A stretch of 64,000 nt of DNA, taken from positions 186,001-250,000 of the forward strand of contig NZ_MINN01000085.1 in NCBI RefSeq assembly GCF_001877785.1, written 5' to 3'. Positions 34,204-45,111 of the stretch are shown here, piece by piece. The DNA comes from Rossellomorea aquimaris. Its GTDB lineage: Bacteria > Bacillota > Bacilli > Bacillales > Bacillaceae_B. Each line of letters starts with the position of its first letter. Positions within the stretch are counted from its first letter, which is position 1. A program made the translations under genes and the position numbers. A model generated the notes under the pieces. The model was not told where the DNA came from. It searched no databases and was given only the letters and a program-made list of their open reading frames with translations.

Positions 34204-35682
34204 TTGGAAAGAGTCGATCTATTCAAAGACATTGCTGAAAGAACAGGCGGAGATATTTATTTAGGTGTGGTGGGAGCAGTAAGAACAGGTAAATCAACCT
34301 TCATCAAGAAGTTTATGGAGCTTGTTGTCCTTCCTAATATTGCAAGTGAAACAGAACGTGCCAGAGCGCAGGACGAACTGCCGCAAAGCGCTGCAGGTAA
34401 GACAATCATGACGACAGAGCCTAAATTCGTCCCTAACCAGGCCGTATCAGTGCATGTGGACGAGGGGCTGGAAGTGAATGTGAGATTGGTAGATTGTGTA
34501 GGTTACACAGTACCCGGGGCGAAGGGTTACGAGGATGAAAATGGTCCAAGGATGATCAATACACCTTGGTACGAAGAGCCTATCCCTTTTCATGAAGCAG
34601 CCGAAATCGGTACAAGAAAAGTGATTCAAGAGCATTCCACGATCGGAGTGGTGGTCACCACTGATGGCTCGATCGGGGAAATCGGAAGAGGCGACTATAT
34701 CGAGGCAGAAGAAAGAGTCATCGATGAACTGAAGGAAGTCGGCAAGCCATTTATCATGGTCATCAACTCCGCAAGGCCGCATGCAACCGAAACAGAAGAG
34801 TTGAGAGTGAAGCTCCAGGAAAAATATGATATCCCGGTCCTTGCCATGAGCGTGGAAAGTATGAGGGATTCTGACGTACTGAATGTACTTCGTGAGGCAT
34901 TGTTTGAATTCCCGGTGCTAGAAGTGAATGTGAATTTACCGAGCTGGGTCATGGTGCTGAAGGAAGAACACTGGCTGAGACAGAATTATCAGGAAGCTGT
35001 TAAAGAAACGGTCAAGGATATTAAGCGTCTTCGCGATGTGGACCGTGTGGTGCATTACTTCAGCGAATTTGACCATATTGAACGTGCAGGCCTTGCAGGA
35101 ATCGATATGGGCCAGGGAGTAGCCGAAATCGATCTCTATGCACCGGATGAGCTGTATGACGAAGTTCTGAAGGAAATTGTAGGTGTGGAAATCCGGGGTA
35201 AGGATCACCTGCTGGAACTGATGCAGGATTTTGCACATGCCAAAGCAGAGTATGACCAGATCTCAGATGCGCTTAGAATGGTGAAACAGACAGGTTACGG
35301 AATCGCTGCACCTTCTTTGAATGACATGAGTCTGGATGAGCCGGAAATCATTCGTCAGGGTGCAAGGTTCGGTGTAAGCCTGAAAGCCGTTGCTCCTTCC
35401 ATTCACATGATCAAAGTGGACGTTCAATCTAAATTCGAGCCGATCATCGGCACCGAAAAACAAAGTGAAGAACTAGTCCGCTACCTGATGCAGGATTTTG
35501 AAGACGATCCGCTGTCGATCTGGAACTCTGATATCTTCGGAAGAAGCCTGAGCTCCATCGTAAGAGAAGGCATCTCAGCCAAACTCTCACTAATGCCTGA
35601 AAATGCCCGCTACAAACTGAAAGACACACTCGAAAGAATCATCAACGAAGGCTCTGGCGGCCTCATAGCCATCATCCTATAA
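34204..35682 (+). CDS. spoIVA: Stage IV sporulation protein A, coat morphogenetic ATPase
   Basis: 492 residues from TTG 34204 (LERVDLFKDIAERTGGDIYL) behind GGGAGGG; this equals the B. subtilis length. Walker A GAVRTGKST near residue 25 and a Walker-B-type DCVGY near residue 97. The C-terminus GSGGLIAIIL is conserved. SpoIVA polymerises with ATP hydrolysis on the forespore surface and is the base for the coat that would contain CotJC. Confidence 0.97.
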   Translation: MERVDLFKDIAERTGGDIYLGVVGAVRTGKSTFIKKFMELVVLPNIASETERARAQDELPQSAAGKTIMTTEPKFVPNQAVSVHVDEGLEVNVRLVDCVGYTVPGAKGYEDENGPRMINTPWYEEPIPFHEAAEIGTRKVIQEHSTIGVVVTTDGSIGEIGRGDYIEAEERVIDELKEVGKPFIMVINSARPHATETEELRVKLQEKYDIPVLAMSVESMRDSDVLNVLREALFEFPVLEVNVNLPSWVMVLKEEHWLRQNYQEAVKETVKDIKRLRDVDRVVHYFSEFDHIERAGLAGIDMGQGVAEIDLYAPDELYDEVLKEIVGVEIRGKDHLLELMQDFAHAKAEYDQISDALRMVKQTGYGIAAPSLNDMSLDEPEIIRQGARFGVSLKAVAPSIHMIKVDVQSKFEPIIGTEKQSEELVRYLMQDFEDDPLSIWNSDIFGRSLSSIVREGISAKLSLMPENARYKLKDTLERIINEGSGGLIAIIL

Positions 35683-35688
35683 CCTTTC

Positions 35689-35717
35689 TAGACTCTCTTA
35701 GGAGGGTCTTTTTTTTG
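35689..35717 (+). terminator. Terminator after spoIVA
   Basis: AGACTCTC / GAGGGTCT stem followed by eight T. Confidence 0.75.
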
Positions 35718-35809
35718 TGAGAGAATTTTTTGAAACAAGAATTTTAGTCGAAAGACAAATAGTTATGTTTGAATTCTGTTGATTAGAGGTAACAACATTG
35801 ACTACACGG

Positions 35810-36067
35810 AGTGGATTGTAGCGGAAGGCATTTGACTCCGACGGGAGAGGAAAAGTCGAGACCTGTCTAGCTCTGGCGGCTAGCCCCTCGAGGTCATAAG
35901 ATGAATGGTCCATGAAGGCAAAAAACGCCTTCACAGCCCATTCATCTTATGCTTGTCGGGGCTGAACGAGCCGCCTCCGCTTTTCTGTCCCACAGGCGGA
36001 ACGCCGAGGAGGCTCGACTTCCTCCCCGGGGAATCTTATGCCTGCAGCGGAAAGGAACGGTCAATGT
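35810..36067 (+). repeat. Dispersed repeat, family A-like copy 4 with a nested family B unit
   Basis: Outer arms CGACGGGAGAGGAAAAGTCG and GGCTCGACTTCCTCCCCGG are complementary. Inside is a complete family B unit (TCTAGCTCTGGCGGCTAGCC at about 35867 to AGCCGCCTCCGCTTTTCTG), centre AAGGCAAAAAACGCCTT. The rest of the gap up to hbs (36068-36450) is A+T rich and must contain the hbs promoter; I could not fix it. Confidence 0.7.
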
Positions 36068-36450
36068 TCCAGCCTCCATTTTTGATGTTTTTTAATCCGA
36101 TTATAAAAGACAATGTTTAACCGCTAGAAAGAATGGGAACTGTTTAAGAGCAATGGATACAGGAAGCACTTAAGAATCTTCAAGAAATAGCAATATAAAG
36201 GTAAAAAGAGGGGATTCTATTACATTTATGTATCAAATAAGAAAAGATTCCCATTAATTCTTGAATTATTCTTGCTAAGCACAATCTATTGTGATAATCT
36301 TTTAACAGAATTGTTGTTGAATATTGATTCAGCAACGTTTTCAAGCGTTTTTTCTGTACTTTATGTATAGAATCCGCTAAAGTTGTTTACTAATGATATT
36401 AAAGTAAATGAATCATGACTGAGACATTTCCTTGGGAGGAGGTGAATGGC

Positions 36451-36723
36451 ATGAACAAGACAGAATTAATCAATGCTGTTGCAGAAGCTGCTGAGCTTTC
36501 TAAGAAGGACGCTACTAAAGCGGTTGACGCTGTTTTCGATACAATTCAAGAATCACTTGCAAACGGTGATAAAGTACAATTAATCGGATTCGGTAACTTC
36601 GAAGTACGTGAGCGTGCAGCCCGTAAAGGTCGCAACCCACAAACAGGTGAAGAAATCGAAATCTCAGCAAGCAAAGTACCTGCTTTCAAACCAGGTAAAG
36701 CGCTTAAAGAAGCTGTAAAATAA
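36451..36723 (+). CDS. hbs: DNA-binding protein HU (HBsu)
   Basis: 90 residues from ATG 36451 behind GGAGGAGGTG, an unusually strong ribosome site fitting an abundant protein. The HU fold is clear, with the conserved [20 protein letters not shown] arm region (about residues 46-65). It compacts the nucleoid. Same place between spoIVA and mtrA as in B. subtilis. Confidence 0.97.
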   Translation: MNKTELINAVAEAAELSKKDATKAVDAVFDTIQESLANGDKVQLIGFGNFEVRERAARKGRNPQTGEEIEISASKVPAFKPGKALKEAVK

Positions 36724-36745
36724 TTACATACTTTGAGCGTTAAGA

Positions 36746-36775
36746 AAAGGCCGCATTCAATGCGGTCTTTTTTCT
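36746..36775 (+). terminator. Terminator after hbs
   Basis: GGCCGCATT / AATGCGGTC stem followed by six T. Confidence 0.8.
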
Positions 36776-36889
36776 TTTATTTATTAGGTTTCAAGCGCTC
36801 TTTCTAGTAATGATCATATTCAACGCTAATATGAAAAATCCTAGTGTATAGGTAATATGCTGTTTTGTTAACTTCTAAAGCACTAAGCT

Positions 36890-36918
36890 TTGATGAGATT
36901 ATTGGCTTATGCTAATAT
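36890..36918 (+). promoter_or_regulatory. SigA promoter of mtrA-mtrB
   Basis: TTGATG (36890-36895), 17-bp spacer, TAATAT (36913-36918). Confidence 0.55.
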
Positions 36919-36965
36919 TAACAATGTTAGTTTATTTCTTTATGTGATAGTAGGAGGACAGCATA

Positions 36966-37532
36966 ATGGCAGAAGTCAACCATAGCCAGATAGAAGAAGC
37001 AGTGCGTTTAATACTTGAAGCAATAGGAGAGAATCCTAATAGGGAAGGACTTTTGGATACACCTAAACGCGTCGCGAAAATGTATGCAGAGGTTTTTTCA
37101 GGTATAGATCACGACCCAAAGGGATATTTTGAAACTATTTTCAGTGAGGACCACGAAGAATTGGTCCTTGTTAAAGATATACCGTTCTATTCAATGTGTG
37201 AACATCATTTGGTGCCTTTCTACGGCCGTGCACATGTTGCTTATATTCCGCGAAATGGAAGAGTCACGGGTCTGAGCAAGCTTGCAAGGGCAGTGGAATC
37301 TGTCGCAAGAAGACCTCAGCTGCAAGAAAGAATCACCTCCACGGTAGCTGATTCCATCATGGAAACGCTTGAACCATATGGTGTCATGGTGGTTGTGGAA
37401 GCTGAACATATGTGCATGACAATGAGAGGGGTCAAGAAACCAGGCTCCAGTACGGTGACGACTGCAGTGCGGGGCACATTTAAAGAGGATTCACAAGCGC
37501 GGAACGAAGTGCTTTCATTTATCAAGAAGTAA
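36966..37532 (+). CDS. mtrA: GTP cyclohydrolase I (MtrA/FolE)
   Basis: 188 residues with the zinc-site and catalytic segments [20 protein letters not shown] and [14 protein letters not shown]. It makes dihydroneopterin triphosphate from GTP, the first step to folate. It is 19 bp upstream of mtrB, the B. subtilis mtrAB arrangement. Confidence 0.95.
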   Translation: MAEVNHSQIEEAVRLILEAIGENPNREGLLDTPKRVAKMYAEVFSGIDHDPKGYFETIFSEDHEELVLVKDIPFYSMCEHHLVPFYGRAHVAYIPRNGRVTGLSKLARAVESVARRPQLQERITSTVADSIMETLEPYGVMVVVEAEHMCMTMRGVKKPGSSTVTTAVRGTFKEDSQARNEVLSFIKK

Positions 37533-37551
37533 AAGTACAGGAGTGGGATTA

Positions 37552-37773
37552 ATGAATTCTAATGAATATGTTGTCATTAAGGCTGCAGAAGACGGCGTAA
37601 ATGTAATCGGACTTACCAGGGGCACAGATACACGCTTTCACCATTCAGAAAAGCTTGATAAAGGCGAAGTGATGATTGCTCAATTCACTGATCATACATC
37701 TGCCATCAAGGTAAGAGGGAAAGCAACGATCCTTACCAGTTATGGTGAAGTGGAAAGTGAAAATAAAAAATAA
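37552..37773 (+). CDS. mtrB: trp RNA-binding attenuation protein TRAP
   Basis: 73 residues from ATG 37552, with AGGAGTGG spaced for it. The conserved [35 protein letters not shown] and [10 protein letters not shown] are present, including the residues that form the tryptophan pocket and the RNA-contacting KVRGKA segment. TRAP forms an 11-mer that binds GAG/UAG repeats in trp leader RNA when Trp is bound. No trp biosynthetic gene is in this window. Confidence 0.94.
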   Translation: MNSNEYVVIKAAEDGVNVIGLTRGTDTRFHHSEKLDKGEVMIAQFTDHTSAIKVRGKATILTSYGEVESENKK

Positions 37774-37783
37774 CATCTGATAT

Positions 37784-37826
37784 GAGGGACGAACAAAGAA
37801 CCATTATTCTTAGTCGTCCCCTTTGT
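37784..37826 (+). terminator. Hairpin after mtrB
   Basis: GGGACGA / TCGTCCC stem with AAGAA/TTCTT inside, followed by a weak T run (CTTTGTT). Confidence 0.5.
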
Positions 37827-37921
37827 TATATGAGAGTCAGGCTTAGAAGAGTTTAGGGTAATGCAGAAATACATAGAACATGTAAGGGATACTCGGTGAT
37901 TCACTATTTGTGAAAGTTTTA

Positions 37922-37930
37922 TGGTATAAT
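37922..37930 (+). promoter_or_regulatory. Extended -10 promoter of hepS
   Basis: TGG-TATAAT, about 55 bp before hepS; no strong -35. Confidence 0.45.
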
Positions 37931-37983
37931 ATTTATTGCTGAAATTTATCATGTGAAACATAGTAGAAATGGGGAAATAGGGT

Positions 37984-38793
37984 ATGAAATTCACTGATTA
38001 CAATCATCAAGCGAATATCATTCATCAATACATAGAAGACCAGCTTCACCATTCATATCTAAAGGAGTATATCGATCAGCCGCATATTGATCGTAAACGC
38101 ATCAACTATCTGCTCCTTCCATTTATGAATGGGCAGAGGATGGTCACACAACAGGAAATGAAGTGGATTTCTACTGCTATGTTTTTGCATATTGCCCTGG
38201 AGACACATGAGAAGGTAACAATTTCTGAACGGGATTCCCTGAAAGAGAGACAATTGACGGTACTTGCTGGAGTGTACTTCAGCAGCCTTTATTACAGGAC
38301 CCTTGCTGAAACAGAGGATTTGGGTTTGATTGAGGTATTATCAAATGCAATCAAGAAAATAAATGAATCCAAAATATCGATGTATAATGAGGAATGTTCT
38401 TCGATAGAGGAATTGATTGAGTATATAAGAATAATCGAAACTTCGATCGCTGCTCATTTCTATGAGTTTTTTAATCAGGAAGACTGGATTCCTCTCCTTT
38501 CAGACACATTTTTATATGACCGTCTTTTACAAGAACGCCTGGCATTGATTAATTCACAAGATACCATCTTCACGGGTGCTCTTGCTTCACTCCTGGGAGA
38601 AACGGAAGAGCCGGTGGATAAGCATCGCTTATTGTCTGCCATCGATCATACAATGGACAAGGTTCAAAAAGACATAGAAGGTCAATTACACCAGAAAAAG
38701 CCGGGTACCTCTGCTGCCAGGGAGTTGTTTATAGAATTTCTTCCTTTCAATGAGTCTATTGCTACTACGAAATTATATGCGGAAGAAGGGTAA
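37984..38793 (+). CDS. hepS: Heptaprenyl diphosphate synthase component I
   Basis: 269 residues, mostly helical, without the DDxxD motifs, as expected for the small regulatory subunit. Conserved signals include [14 protein letters not shown] (about residue 90). With HepT it makes the C35 chain of menaquinone-7. The order hepS-menG-hepT is that of B. subtilis. Confidence 0.9.
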   Translation: MKFTDYNHQANIIHQYIEDQLHHSYLKEYIDQPHIDRKRINYLLLPFMNGQRMVTQQEMKWISTAMFLHIALETHEKVTISERDSLKERQLTVLAGVYFSSLYYRTLAETEDLGLIEVLSNAIKKINESKISMYNEECSSIEELIEYIRIIETSIAAHFYEFFNQEDWIPLLSDTFLYDRLLQERLALINSQDTIFTGALASLLGETEEPVDKHRLLSAIDHTMDKVQKDIEGQLHQKKPGTSAARELFIEFLPFNESIATTKLYAEEG

Positions 38794-38798
38794 ATGTT

Positions 38799-39503
38799 AT
38801 GCAACAGTCAAAAGAACAAAAGGTTCATGGTGTCTTCGAGAAAATCTCCTCGAACTATGACAAGATGAACTCGGTAATCAGTTTCCAACAGCATAAAAAA
38901 TGGCGTAAAGAGACCATGAAACTCATGGATGTGAAAGAAGGAGCCCAGGCTTTGGATGTGTGCTGCGGGACGGCAGACTGGACCCTTGCACTCGGTGAGC
39001 GGGCTGGACGGCAGGGGAAAGTCTTCGGATTGGATTTCAGTCAGAATATGCTGTCGATCGGAGAGGGAAAAGTAAAGGCATCGTCTCTTGATAACATTGA
39101 GCTGATTCACGGAAATGCCATGGAACTGCCTTTTGAAGACAATACATTCGATTATGTCACTATCGGATTTGGATTGAGGAATGTTCCGGATTACCTCCAA
39201 GTCTTAAAAGAGATGAACCGGGTGTTGAAGCCTGGCGGAATGGCTGTCTGCCTTGAAACATCACAGCCTACCATGTTTGGGTTCAGACAGCTGTATTATA
39301 TGTACTTCAGGTATATCATGCCTGTTTTTGGCAGAGTATTCGCAAAAAGTTTTTCCGAATATTCCTGGCTTCAGGAATCCGCAAGGGACTTCCCTGGAAT
39401 GAAAGAACTTGCAGAATTGTTTAAAGAAGCCGGCTTTAAAGATATATATTTCAAACCGTACAGCGGCGGAGTGGCTGCCATGCACGTCGGATATAAGAAA
39501 TAG
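38799..39503 (+). CDS. menG: Demethylmenaquinone methyltransferase
   Basis: 234 residues. SAM-binding motif [16 protein letters not shown] (about residue 49), and the UbiE/MenG signatures [10 protein letters not shown] and [13 protein letters not shown]. It methylates demethylmenaquinone to menaquinone, the last step. Start 5 bp after hepS. Confidence 0.95.
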   Translation: MQQSKEQKVHGVFEKISSNYDKMNSVISFQQHKKWRKETMKLMDVKEGAQALDVCCGTADWTLALGERAGRQGKVFGLDFSQNMLSIGEGKVKASSLDNIELIHGNAMELPFEDNTFDYVTIGFGLRNVPDYLQVLKEMNRVLKPGGMAVCLETSQPTMFGFRQLYYMYFRYIMPVFGRVFAKSFSEYSWLQESARDFPGMKELAELFKEAGFKDIYFKPYSGGVAAMHVGYKK

Positions 39504-39537
39504 ATAAACGCAAATCAGTAAACTGGGTGGATTAACT

Positions 39538-40500
39538 ATGAAGCTAAACAGGATATATTCCTTTCTAAAAACAGACATAGATCAGATTGAAAAGGAACTT
39601 GAAACTGCAATCGAATCGGATTCCCGACTTTTGAATCAAGCATCCCTTCATCTTTTGCAGGCGGGTGGTAAACGGATCCGGCCCGTTTTTGTACTGCTTT
39701 CAGCAAAGTTCGGCGAGTACGATATCGACTCAGTGAAAAATGCGGCCGTTGCACTGGAGCTGATTCACATGGCTTCACTTGTTCATGATGATGTAATCGA
39801 TGACGCAGAGCTCCGGAGAGGAAAGCCGACGATAAAATCACAGTGGGATAACAGGATCGCCATGTATACAGGGGATTATATTTTTGCACGCGGTCTGGAA
39901 TATATGACTCATATAAAAAATCCTGAAGCACATCAAATCCTTTCTCATACCATTGTGGAGCTGTGTAAAGGTGAAATAGCACAGATAAAAGATAAATACC
40001 GCTGCGATCAGAATCTGAGGGATTATTTACTGAGGATAAAACGGAAGACCGCCTTATTGATTGCAGTCAGCTGTCAATTGGGTGCCATTGCATCCGGTGC
40101 CCCAGAAGAAGTACATAGAAGATTATTCCGCTTTGGATATAATGTTGGGATGAGCTATCAAATTACAGATGACATCCTGGATTTAACTGCGAGCGAGGAA
40201 GAACTGGGAAAACCAGCCGGCAGTGATTTATGGCAGGGGAATATCACCCTTCCGATTCTGTACGCCATGGAAGATCCTTCCCTCAGGGCGGACATAGAAC
40301 GTGTCTCTCAAGAAACTCCTGCTGAAGAAATGAAGGAAGTGATCGCTGCCATTCTTGCTTCGGATGCAATTGAACGCTCCCACCGTGTCAGCAGAATGTA
40401 CCTTGATAAGGCGCTGGAAGATTTAGACCAGCTGCCTCAGAACCGGGCCAAGAAGACACTTAAGAATGTTGCAAACTTTATCGGCAAAAGAAAATATTGA
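39538..40500 (+). CDS. hepT: Heptaprenyl diphosphate synthase component II
   Basis: 320 residues with both aspartate-rich prenyl-transferase motifs: DDVIDDAELRRG (about residue 84) and DDILD (about residue 210), and GGKRIRP for substrate binding. It is the catalytic subunit that condenses IPP onto FPP up to C35. It follows menG with a 34-bp gap. Confidence 0.95.
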   Translation: MKLNRIYSFLKTDIDQIEKELETAIESDSRLLNQASLHLLQAGGKRIRPVFVLLSAKFGEYDIDSVKNAAVALELIHMASLVHDDVIDDAELRRGKPTIKSQWDNRIAMYTGDYIFARGLEYMTHIKNPEAHQILSHTIVELCKGEIAQIKDKYRCDQNLRDYLLRIKRKTALLIAVSCQLGAIASGAPEEVHRRLFRFGYNVGMSYQITDDILDLTASEEELGKPAGSDLWQGNITLPILYAMEDPSLRADIERVSQETPAEEMKEVIAAILASDAIERSHRVSRMYLDKALEDLDQLPQNRAKKTLKNVANFIGKRKY

Positions 40501-40511
40501 GAAAATTTAAA

Positions 40512-40526
40512 ATGGAAACGTTGCCA
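40512..40526 (+). promoter_or_regulatory. Candidate CcpA site (cre) overlapping the ndk -35
   Basis: ATGGAAACGTTGCCA fits the cre consensus WTGNAANCGNWNNCW at all 15 positions, and its last six bases form the -35 box of the ndk promoter. Confidence 0.55.
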
Positions 40527-40549
40527 AAACCCCTGAACAGTGTTAATAT
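40521..40549 (+). promoter_or_regulatory. SigA promoter of ndk
   Basis: TTGCCA (40521-40526), 17-bp spacer, TAATAT (40544-40549). Confidence 0.55.
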
Positions 40550-40602
40550 TTTCGTGGGATGTCCTCGGACAGACTATACATACATAATTAGGAGTGGGGA
40601 AG

Positions 40603-41049
40603 ATGGAAAAAACGTTTTTAATGGTAAAGCCTGACGGCGTACAAAGAGGGTTAATCGGTGATATCGTATCACGTTTTGAAAAAAAGGGCTTTCAATTAGC
40701 CGGTGCGAAGCTGATGAGTGTGTCATCCGAGCTTGCAGAACAACACTACGGTGAGCACAAAGAAAGACCTTTCTTTGGAGAACTTGTGGACTTCATCACT
40801 TCCGGTCCGGTATTTGCAATGGTATGGCAGGGTGAAAATGTCATTTCAACAGCACGCGGGATGATGGGTGCTACAAACCCCAAGGATGCAGCTACAGGAA
40901 CAATCCGCGGCGACTTCGGCCTTACAGTTGGAAAGAACATCATCCACGGTTCGGATTCTCCTGAAAGCGCAGTCAGAGAAATCGGCTTATTCTTCAAAGA
41001 AGAAGAGCTTGTAGAATACAGCAAACTAATGAACGAATGGATCTACTGA
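40603..41049 (+). CDS. ndk: Nucleoside diphosphate kinase
   Basis: 148 residues from ATG 40603 behind AGGAGTGGGG; the frame opens 9 nt earlier at a GTG. Catalytic His in [12 protein letters not shown] (about residue 115). It equilibrates NTP pools. In B. subtilis ndk also precedes cheR. A cre-like site overlaps its promoter. Confidence 0.96.
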   Translation: MEKTFLMVKPDGVQRGLIGDIVSRFEKKGFQLAGAKLMSVSSELAEQHYGEHKERPFFGELVDFITSGPVFAMVWQGENVISTARGMMGATNPKDAATGTIRGDFGLTVGKNIIHGSDSPESAVREIGLFFKEEELVEYSKLMNEWIY

Positions 41050-41068
41050 TCCTCGTTTTGTAAAACGA

Positions 41069-41103
41069 TAAAAAGACAAGTCACTATGGCTTGTCTTTTT
41101 TTA
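41069..41103 (+). terminator. Terminator after ndk
   Basis: AAAGACAAG / CTTGTCTTT stem followed by a long T run. A smaller TCGTTTT / AAAACGA hairpin precedes it at 41053-41068. Confidence 0.8.
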
Positions 41104-41194
41104 TTCTGTTAAAAATATAAATAATTTATATATTAGTTCGATATATCTAATATACCAGTATGTTAGCTCTGTCAAAGACATTTTGTGTAATGCA

Positions 41195-42174
<980 letters not shown>

Positions 42175-42177
42175 TTA

Positions 42178-42241
42178 ATGAACGATGAAACAAAGGCCTA
42201 CTGCAGCAATGCAGGCAGCTTCTTATTTCATCGTTCTTTTT
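42178..42241 (+). terminator. Terminator after cheR
   Basis: GAACGATGAAA / TTTCATCGTTC stem with a TGCAGCAATGCAG-type inner stem, followed by six T. Confidence 0.75.
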
Positions 42242-42401
42242 TGTTTGACTCTGAACTTGCTGATTGGAAAGCGAGAGGGAATTTCTGAGTGCGGGCAAAG
42301 GATGAAATGTTCAAATTTTTTAAACATAGTACTAGGAATGAATATTGAACTTATGTTATATTGGTACATAATTCTTTAACGAGTTGAAGGGGGAAAGTGT
42401 T

Positions 42402-43574
42402 ATGAGATATTTAACATCAGGAGAATCTCATGGACCGCAATTGACAACAATCATCGAAGGCTTGCCTGCCGGGATGCCGCTGGAAGCGGAGGACATCAAC
42501 GAAGATCTGGCAAGAAGGCAGAAAGGATATGGACGCGGACGGAGAATGCAGATAGAGAAAGACCGCGTTTCAATCGTCGGTGGTGTAAGACACGGGTATA
42601 CACTTGGATCCCCTTTGGGACTGGTAGTCGAGAATAAGGACTGGACTCATTGGACGAAGGTAATGGGGATTGAACCGCTGTCCCCGGGTGAAGAAGAAGA
42701 AGTGAAAAGAAAAATTTCACGTCCGAGACCCGGCCATGCCGACCTGGTTGGAGGAATGAAATATGGACACCGTGATCTCAGGAACGTTCTGGAAAGATCT
42801 TCTGCCAGGGAAACGACTGTGCGGGTAGCTGCCGGATCCGTGGCGAAAAAGTTATTGAACCTCCTTGGTATCGAAGTAGTTGGACATGTTCTGGAAATAG
42901 GCGGTATAAAAGCAGAAAACGTTAAATACGATTCCATAAATGATTTAAAAGAAAGATCTGAAGAATCGCCTGTCCGCTGCCTGGACAGTGAAGCGGCTGA
43001 CAAAATGATGAATTTGATAGATGAAGCAAAGAAAAACGGGGACTCCATCGGGGGAGTTGTTGAAGTGATCGTAGAGGGCATGCCGCAAGGTGTAGGAAGT
43101 TATGTTCATTACGATCGAAAGCTGGATGCAAAGCTGGCCCGTGCCATCATGAGCATCAATGCATTCAAAGGAGTTGAATTCGGGCTCGGATTTGAAATGG
43201 CGAGAAAACCGGGAAGTGAAGTTCATGATGAGATCCTGTGGAGCGAGGAAAAAGGCTACTACAGGAGGACGAACCGCCTGGGCGGATTTGAAGGCGGGAT
43301 GACAACCGGGATGCCGATCCATATCAAAGGGGTGATGAAACCCATCCCAACCCTCTATAAACCGCTGCAAAGCGTGGATATTGATACGAAAGAACCGTTT
43401 AAAGCAAGTATCGAACGATCCGACAGCTGTGCCGTCCCTGCAGCCAGTGTCGTTGCAGAAGCGGTAGTGGCATGGGAACTTGCAGAAGCCATTGCAGACC
43501 AGTTCAACAGTGATCAGTTTGAAAAGCTTCAAAGGGATGTTGAGAATCTTAGAAAAGAATCGAAGGAATTTTAA
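42402..43574 (+). CDS. aroF: Chorismate synthase
   Basis: 390 residues from ATG 42402 behind GGGGGAAAG; length equals the B. subtilis protein. N-terminus [20 protein letters not shown], and the signature [29 protein letters not shown] is read in pieces near residues 108-136. It converts EPSP to chorismate with reduced FMN. Named aroF in Bacillus (aroC elsewhere). First gene of the aromatic cluster. Confidence 0.96.
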   Translation: MRYLTSGESHGPQLTTIIEGLPAGMPLEAEDINEDLARRQKGYGRGRRMQIEKDRVSIVGGVRHGYTLGSPLGLVVENKDWTHWTKVMGIEPLSPGEEEEVKRKISRPRPGHADLVGGMKYGHRDLRNVLERSSARETTVRVAAGSVAKKLLNLLGIEVVGHVLEIGGIKAENVKYDSINDLKERSEESPVRCLDSEAADKMMNLIDEAKKNGDSIGGVVEVIVEGMPQGVGSYVHYDRKLDAKLARAIMSINAFKGVEFGLGFEMARKPGSEVHDEILWSEEKGYYRRTNRLGGFEGGMTTGMPIHIKGVMKPIPTLYKPLQSVDIDTKEPFKASIERSDSCAVPAASVVAEAVVAWELAEAIADQFNSDQFEKLQRDVENLRKESKEF

Positions 43575-43575
43575 A

Positions 43576-44679
43576 ATGGAAAGGCTCACAGTGAAAACCC
43601 CTTCCAAGTCTTATGATGTCCTTTTTGGAAAGGCAATGACACAGAATATCATCGATTTTATTTCCGCCAACTATCCGGGAGTTTCAACCATCTGGATCAT
43701 TGCTGACATTGACGTCTATTCTCTATATGGAAAACAATTTGCCAGTGAGCTGGAGCGGGTATTTCCGGTGACTGTCTATGAGGCACCATCCGGCGAACAG
43801 GCTAAAAGCTTCAAAGTATACGAAGAAGCCATTTCACACGGCCTCCGGAATCATGTGGACAGGAAGGCTCTTGTCGTTGCATTTGGCGGCGGTGCAATCG
43901 GTGATTTTGCAGGATTCACAGCAGCCACTTTCATGAGGGGTATCCCGTTTATAAGCGTACCAACTACAATACTGGCTCACGATAGTTCGGTTGGCGGGAA
44001 AGTGGCAATCAATCATCCATTGGGAAAAAATATGGTCGGTCAGTTTTACCAGCCCGATGGTGTATTCTTTGATTTGGATTATTTCAAGAGCCTGCCTGCC
44101 GAAGAAGTGCGGTCGGGTTACGCTGAAGTGATCAAACACGCCTTCTTGTCAGATGCAGATTTCCTCAGGGAACTATATTCGAATTTTACATCGGTGAGTG
44201 AGCTGCGGGAAGAGTATATACTGCAATGTCTTCTCAAAGGAATTAAAGTCAAGGCGGATATTGTTTCCCAGGACGAAAGAGAACAGGGGATAAGAGCATT
44301 CCTGAATTTCGGACATACGTATGGACACGCTGTGGAAAGTGCCAGCGGATATGGAAATCGGACTCATGGGGAATCGGTCATGATCGGGATGATTTATGCA
44401 CTATACCTAAGTGAAAAATATTGCAGCCTGTCCTTCGATCTTAAGGAATTCGTCAATTGGATCATCTCGATCGGCTATGATTTGACAATCCCTGATCATA
44501 TTACATTCACCCAACTTTTGAATAAGATGAAAAAAGATAAAAAATCAAAAGACGGCATGCCGGTTTTTGTATTGTTAAAAGAAATAGGTGAGCCGGTCCT
44601 GGTGACTGTGCCTGAAGAGGGCCTGACAGCTGCAGATACATTTATCCGCGGCGTAAAAAATTGGGCATGTGAAAAATAG
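43576..44679 (+). CDS. aroB: 3-dehydroquinate synthase
   Basis: 367 residues from ATG 43576, 1 bp after the aroF stop, with ribosome site AAGGAA inside aroF. NAD-binding GGGAIGDFAGFTAATFMRG and metal-binding histidines in NFGHTYGHAVE. It makes dehydroquinate from DAHP. Confidence 0.95.
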   Translation: MERLTVKTPSKSYDVLFGKAMTQNIIDFISANYPGVSTIWIIADIDVYSLYGKQFASELERVFPVTVYEAPSGEQAKSFKVYEEAISHGLRNHVDRKALVVAFGGGAIGDFAGFTAATFMRGIPFISVPTTILAHDSSVGGKVAINHPLGKNMVGQFYQPDGVFFDLDYFKSLPAEEVRSGYAEVIKHAFLSDADFLRELYSNFTSVSELREEYILQCLLKGIKVKADIVSQDEREQGIRAFLNFGHTYGHAVESASGYGNRTHGESVMIGMIYALYLSEKYCSLSFDLKEFVNWIISIGYDLTIPDHITFTQLLNKMKKDKKSKDGMPVFVLLKEIGEPVLVTVPEEGLTAADTFIRGVKNWACEK

Positions 44680-44703
44680 AAAAGGATAAAAGGGAGAGTG
44701 AGA

Positions 44704-45075
44704 ATGGTGATGAGGGGAATCCGGGGAGCAACAACCGTTGAGGAGAATAGCGAAAAGGAAATTCTCCTTTCAACTCACGAGCTGCTGGATGAAATGATCG
44801 CTAACAATAGAATCGACCCTGGTATGGTGGCATCCGTCTTCATATCGACTACAGCAGATATTACGGAGGCATTTCCTGCCAGGGCATTGAGGGAATTCGA
44901 AGACTGGAAGTATGTACCGGTGATGTGCATGCAGGAATTGGATGTTCCCGGAGGTCTGAAATACTGCATCAGAGTCATGATTCACTATAATACTTCATGT
45001 TCTCAAAAAGATATAAAGCATATTTATTTAAAAAAGGCTGTTTCTTTAAGGCCGGACTTGTTGAGTAAGGAATAA
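44704..45075 (+). CDS. aroH: Chorismate mutase AroH
   Basis: 123 residues from ATG 44704 (MVMRGIRGATTVEENSEKEI) behind AAAGGGAGAG. The AroH-type active-site Arg in RGIRGATT and RVMIHYN are seen. It makes prephenate for Tyr and Phe. In B. subtilis the six trp genes follow; here hisC follows within 40 bp. Confidence 0.94.
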   Translation: MVMRGIRGATTVEENSEKEILLSTHELLDEMIANNRIDPGMVASVFISTTADITEAFPARALREFEDWKYVPVMCMQELDVPGGLKYCIRVMIHYNTSCSQKDIKHIYLKKAVSLRPDLLSKE

Positions 45076-45111
45076 GATTACCTGACAGTGGATTGAAAGG
45101 AAGTTTTGTAT

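Noticed and set aside
34447-34782. Open frames antisense to spoIVA and many other genes
   Set aside because: They lie within well-supported genes, lack ribosome sites and show no recognisable protein.
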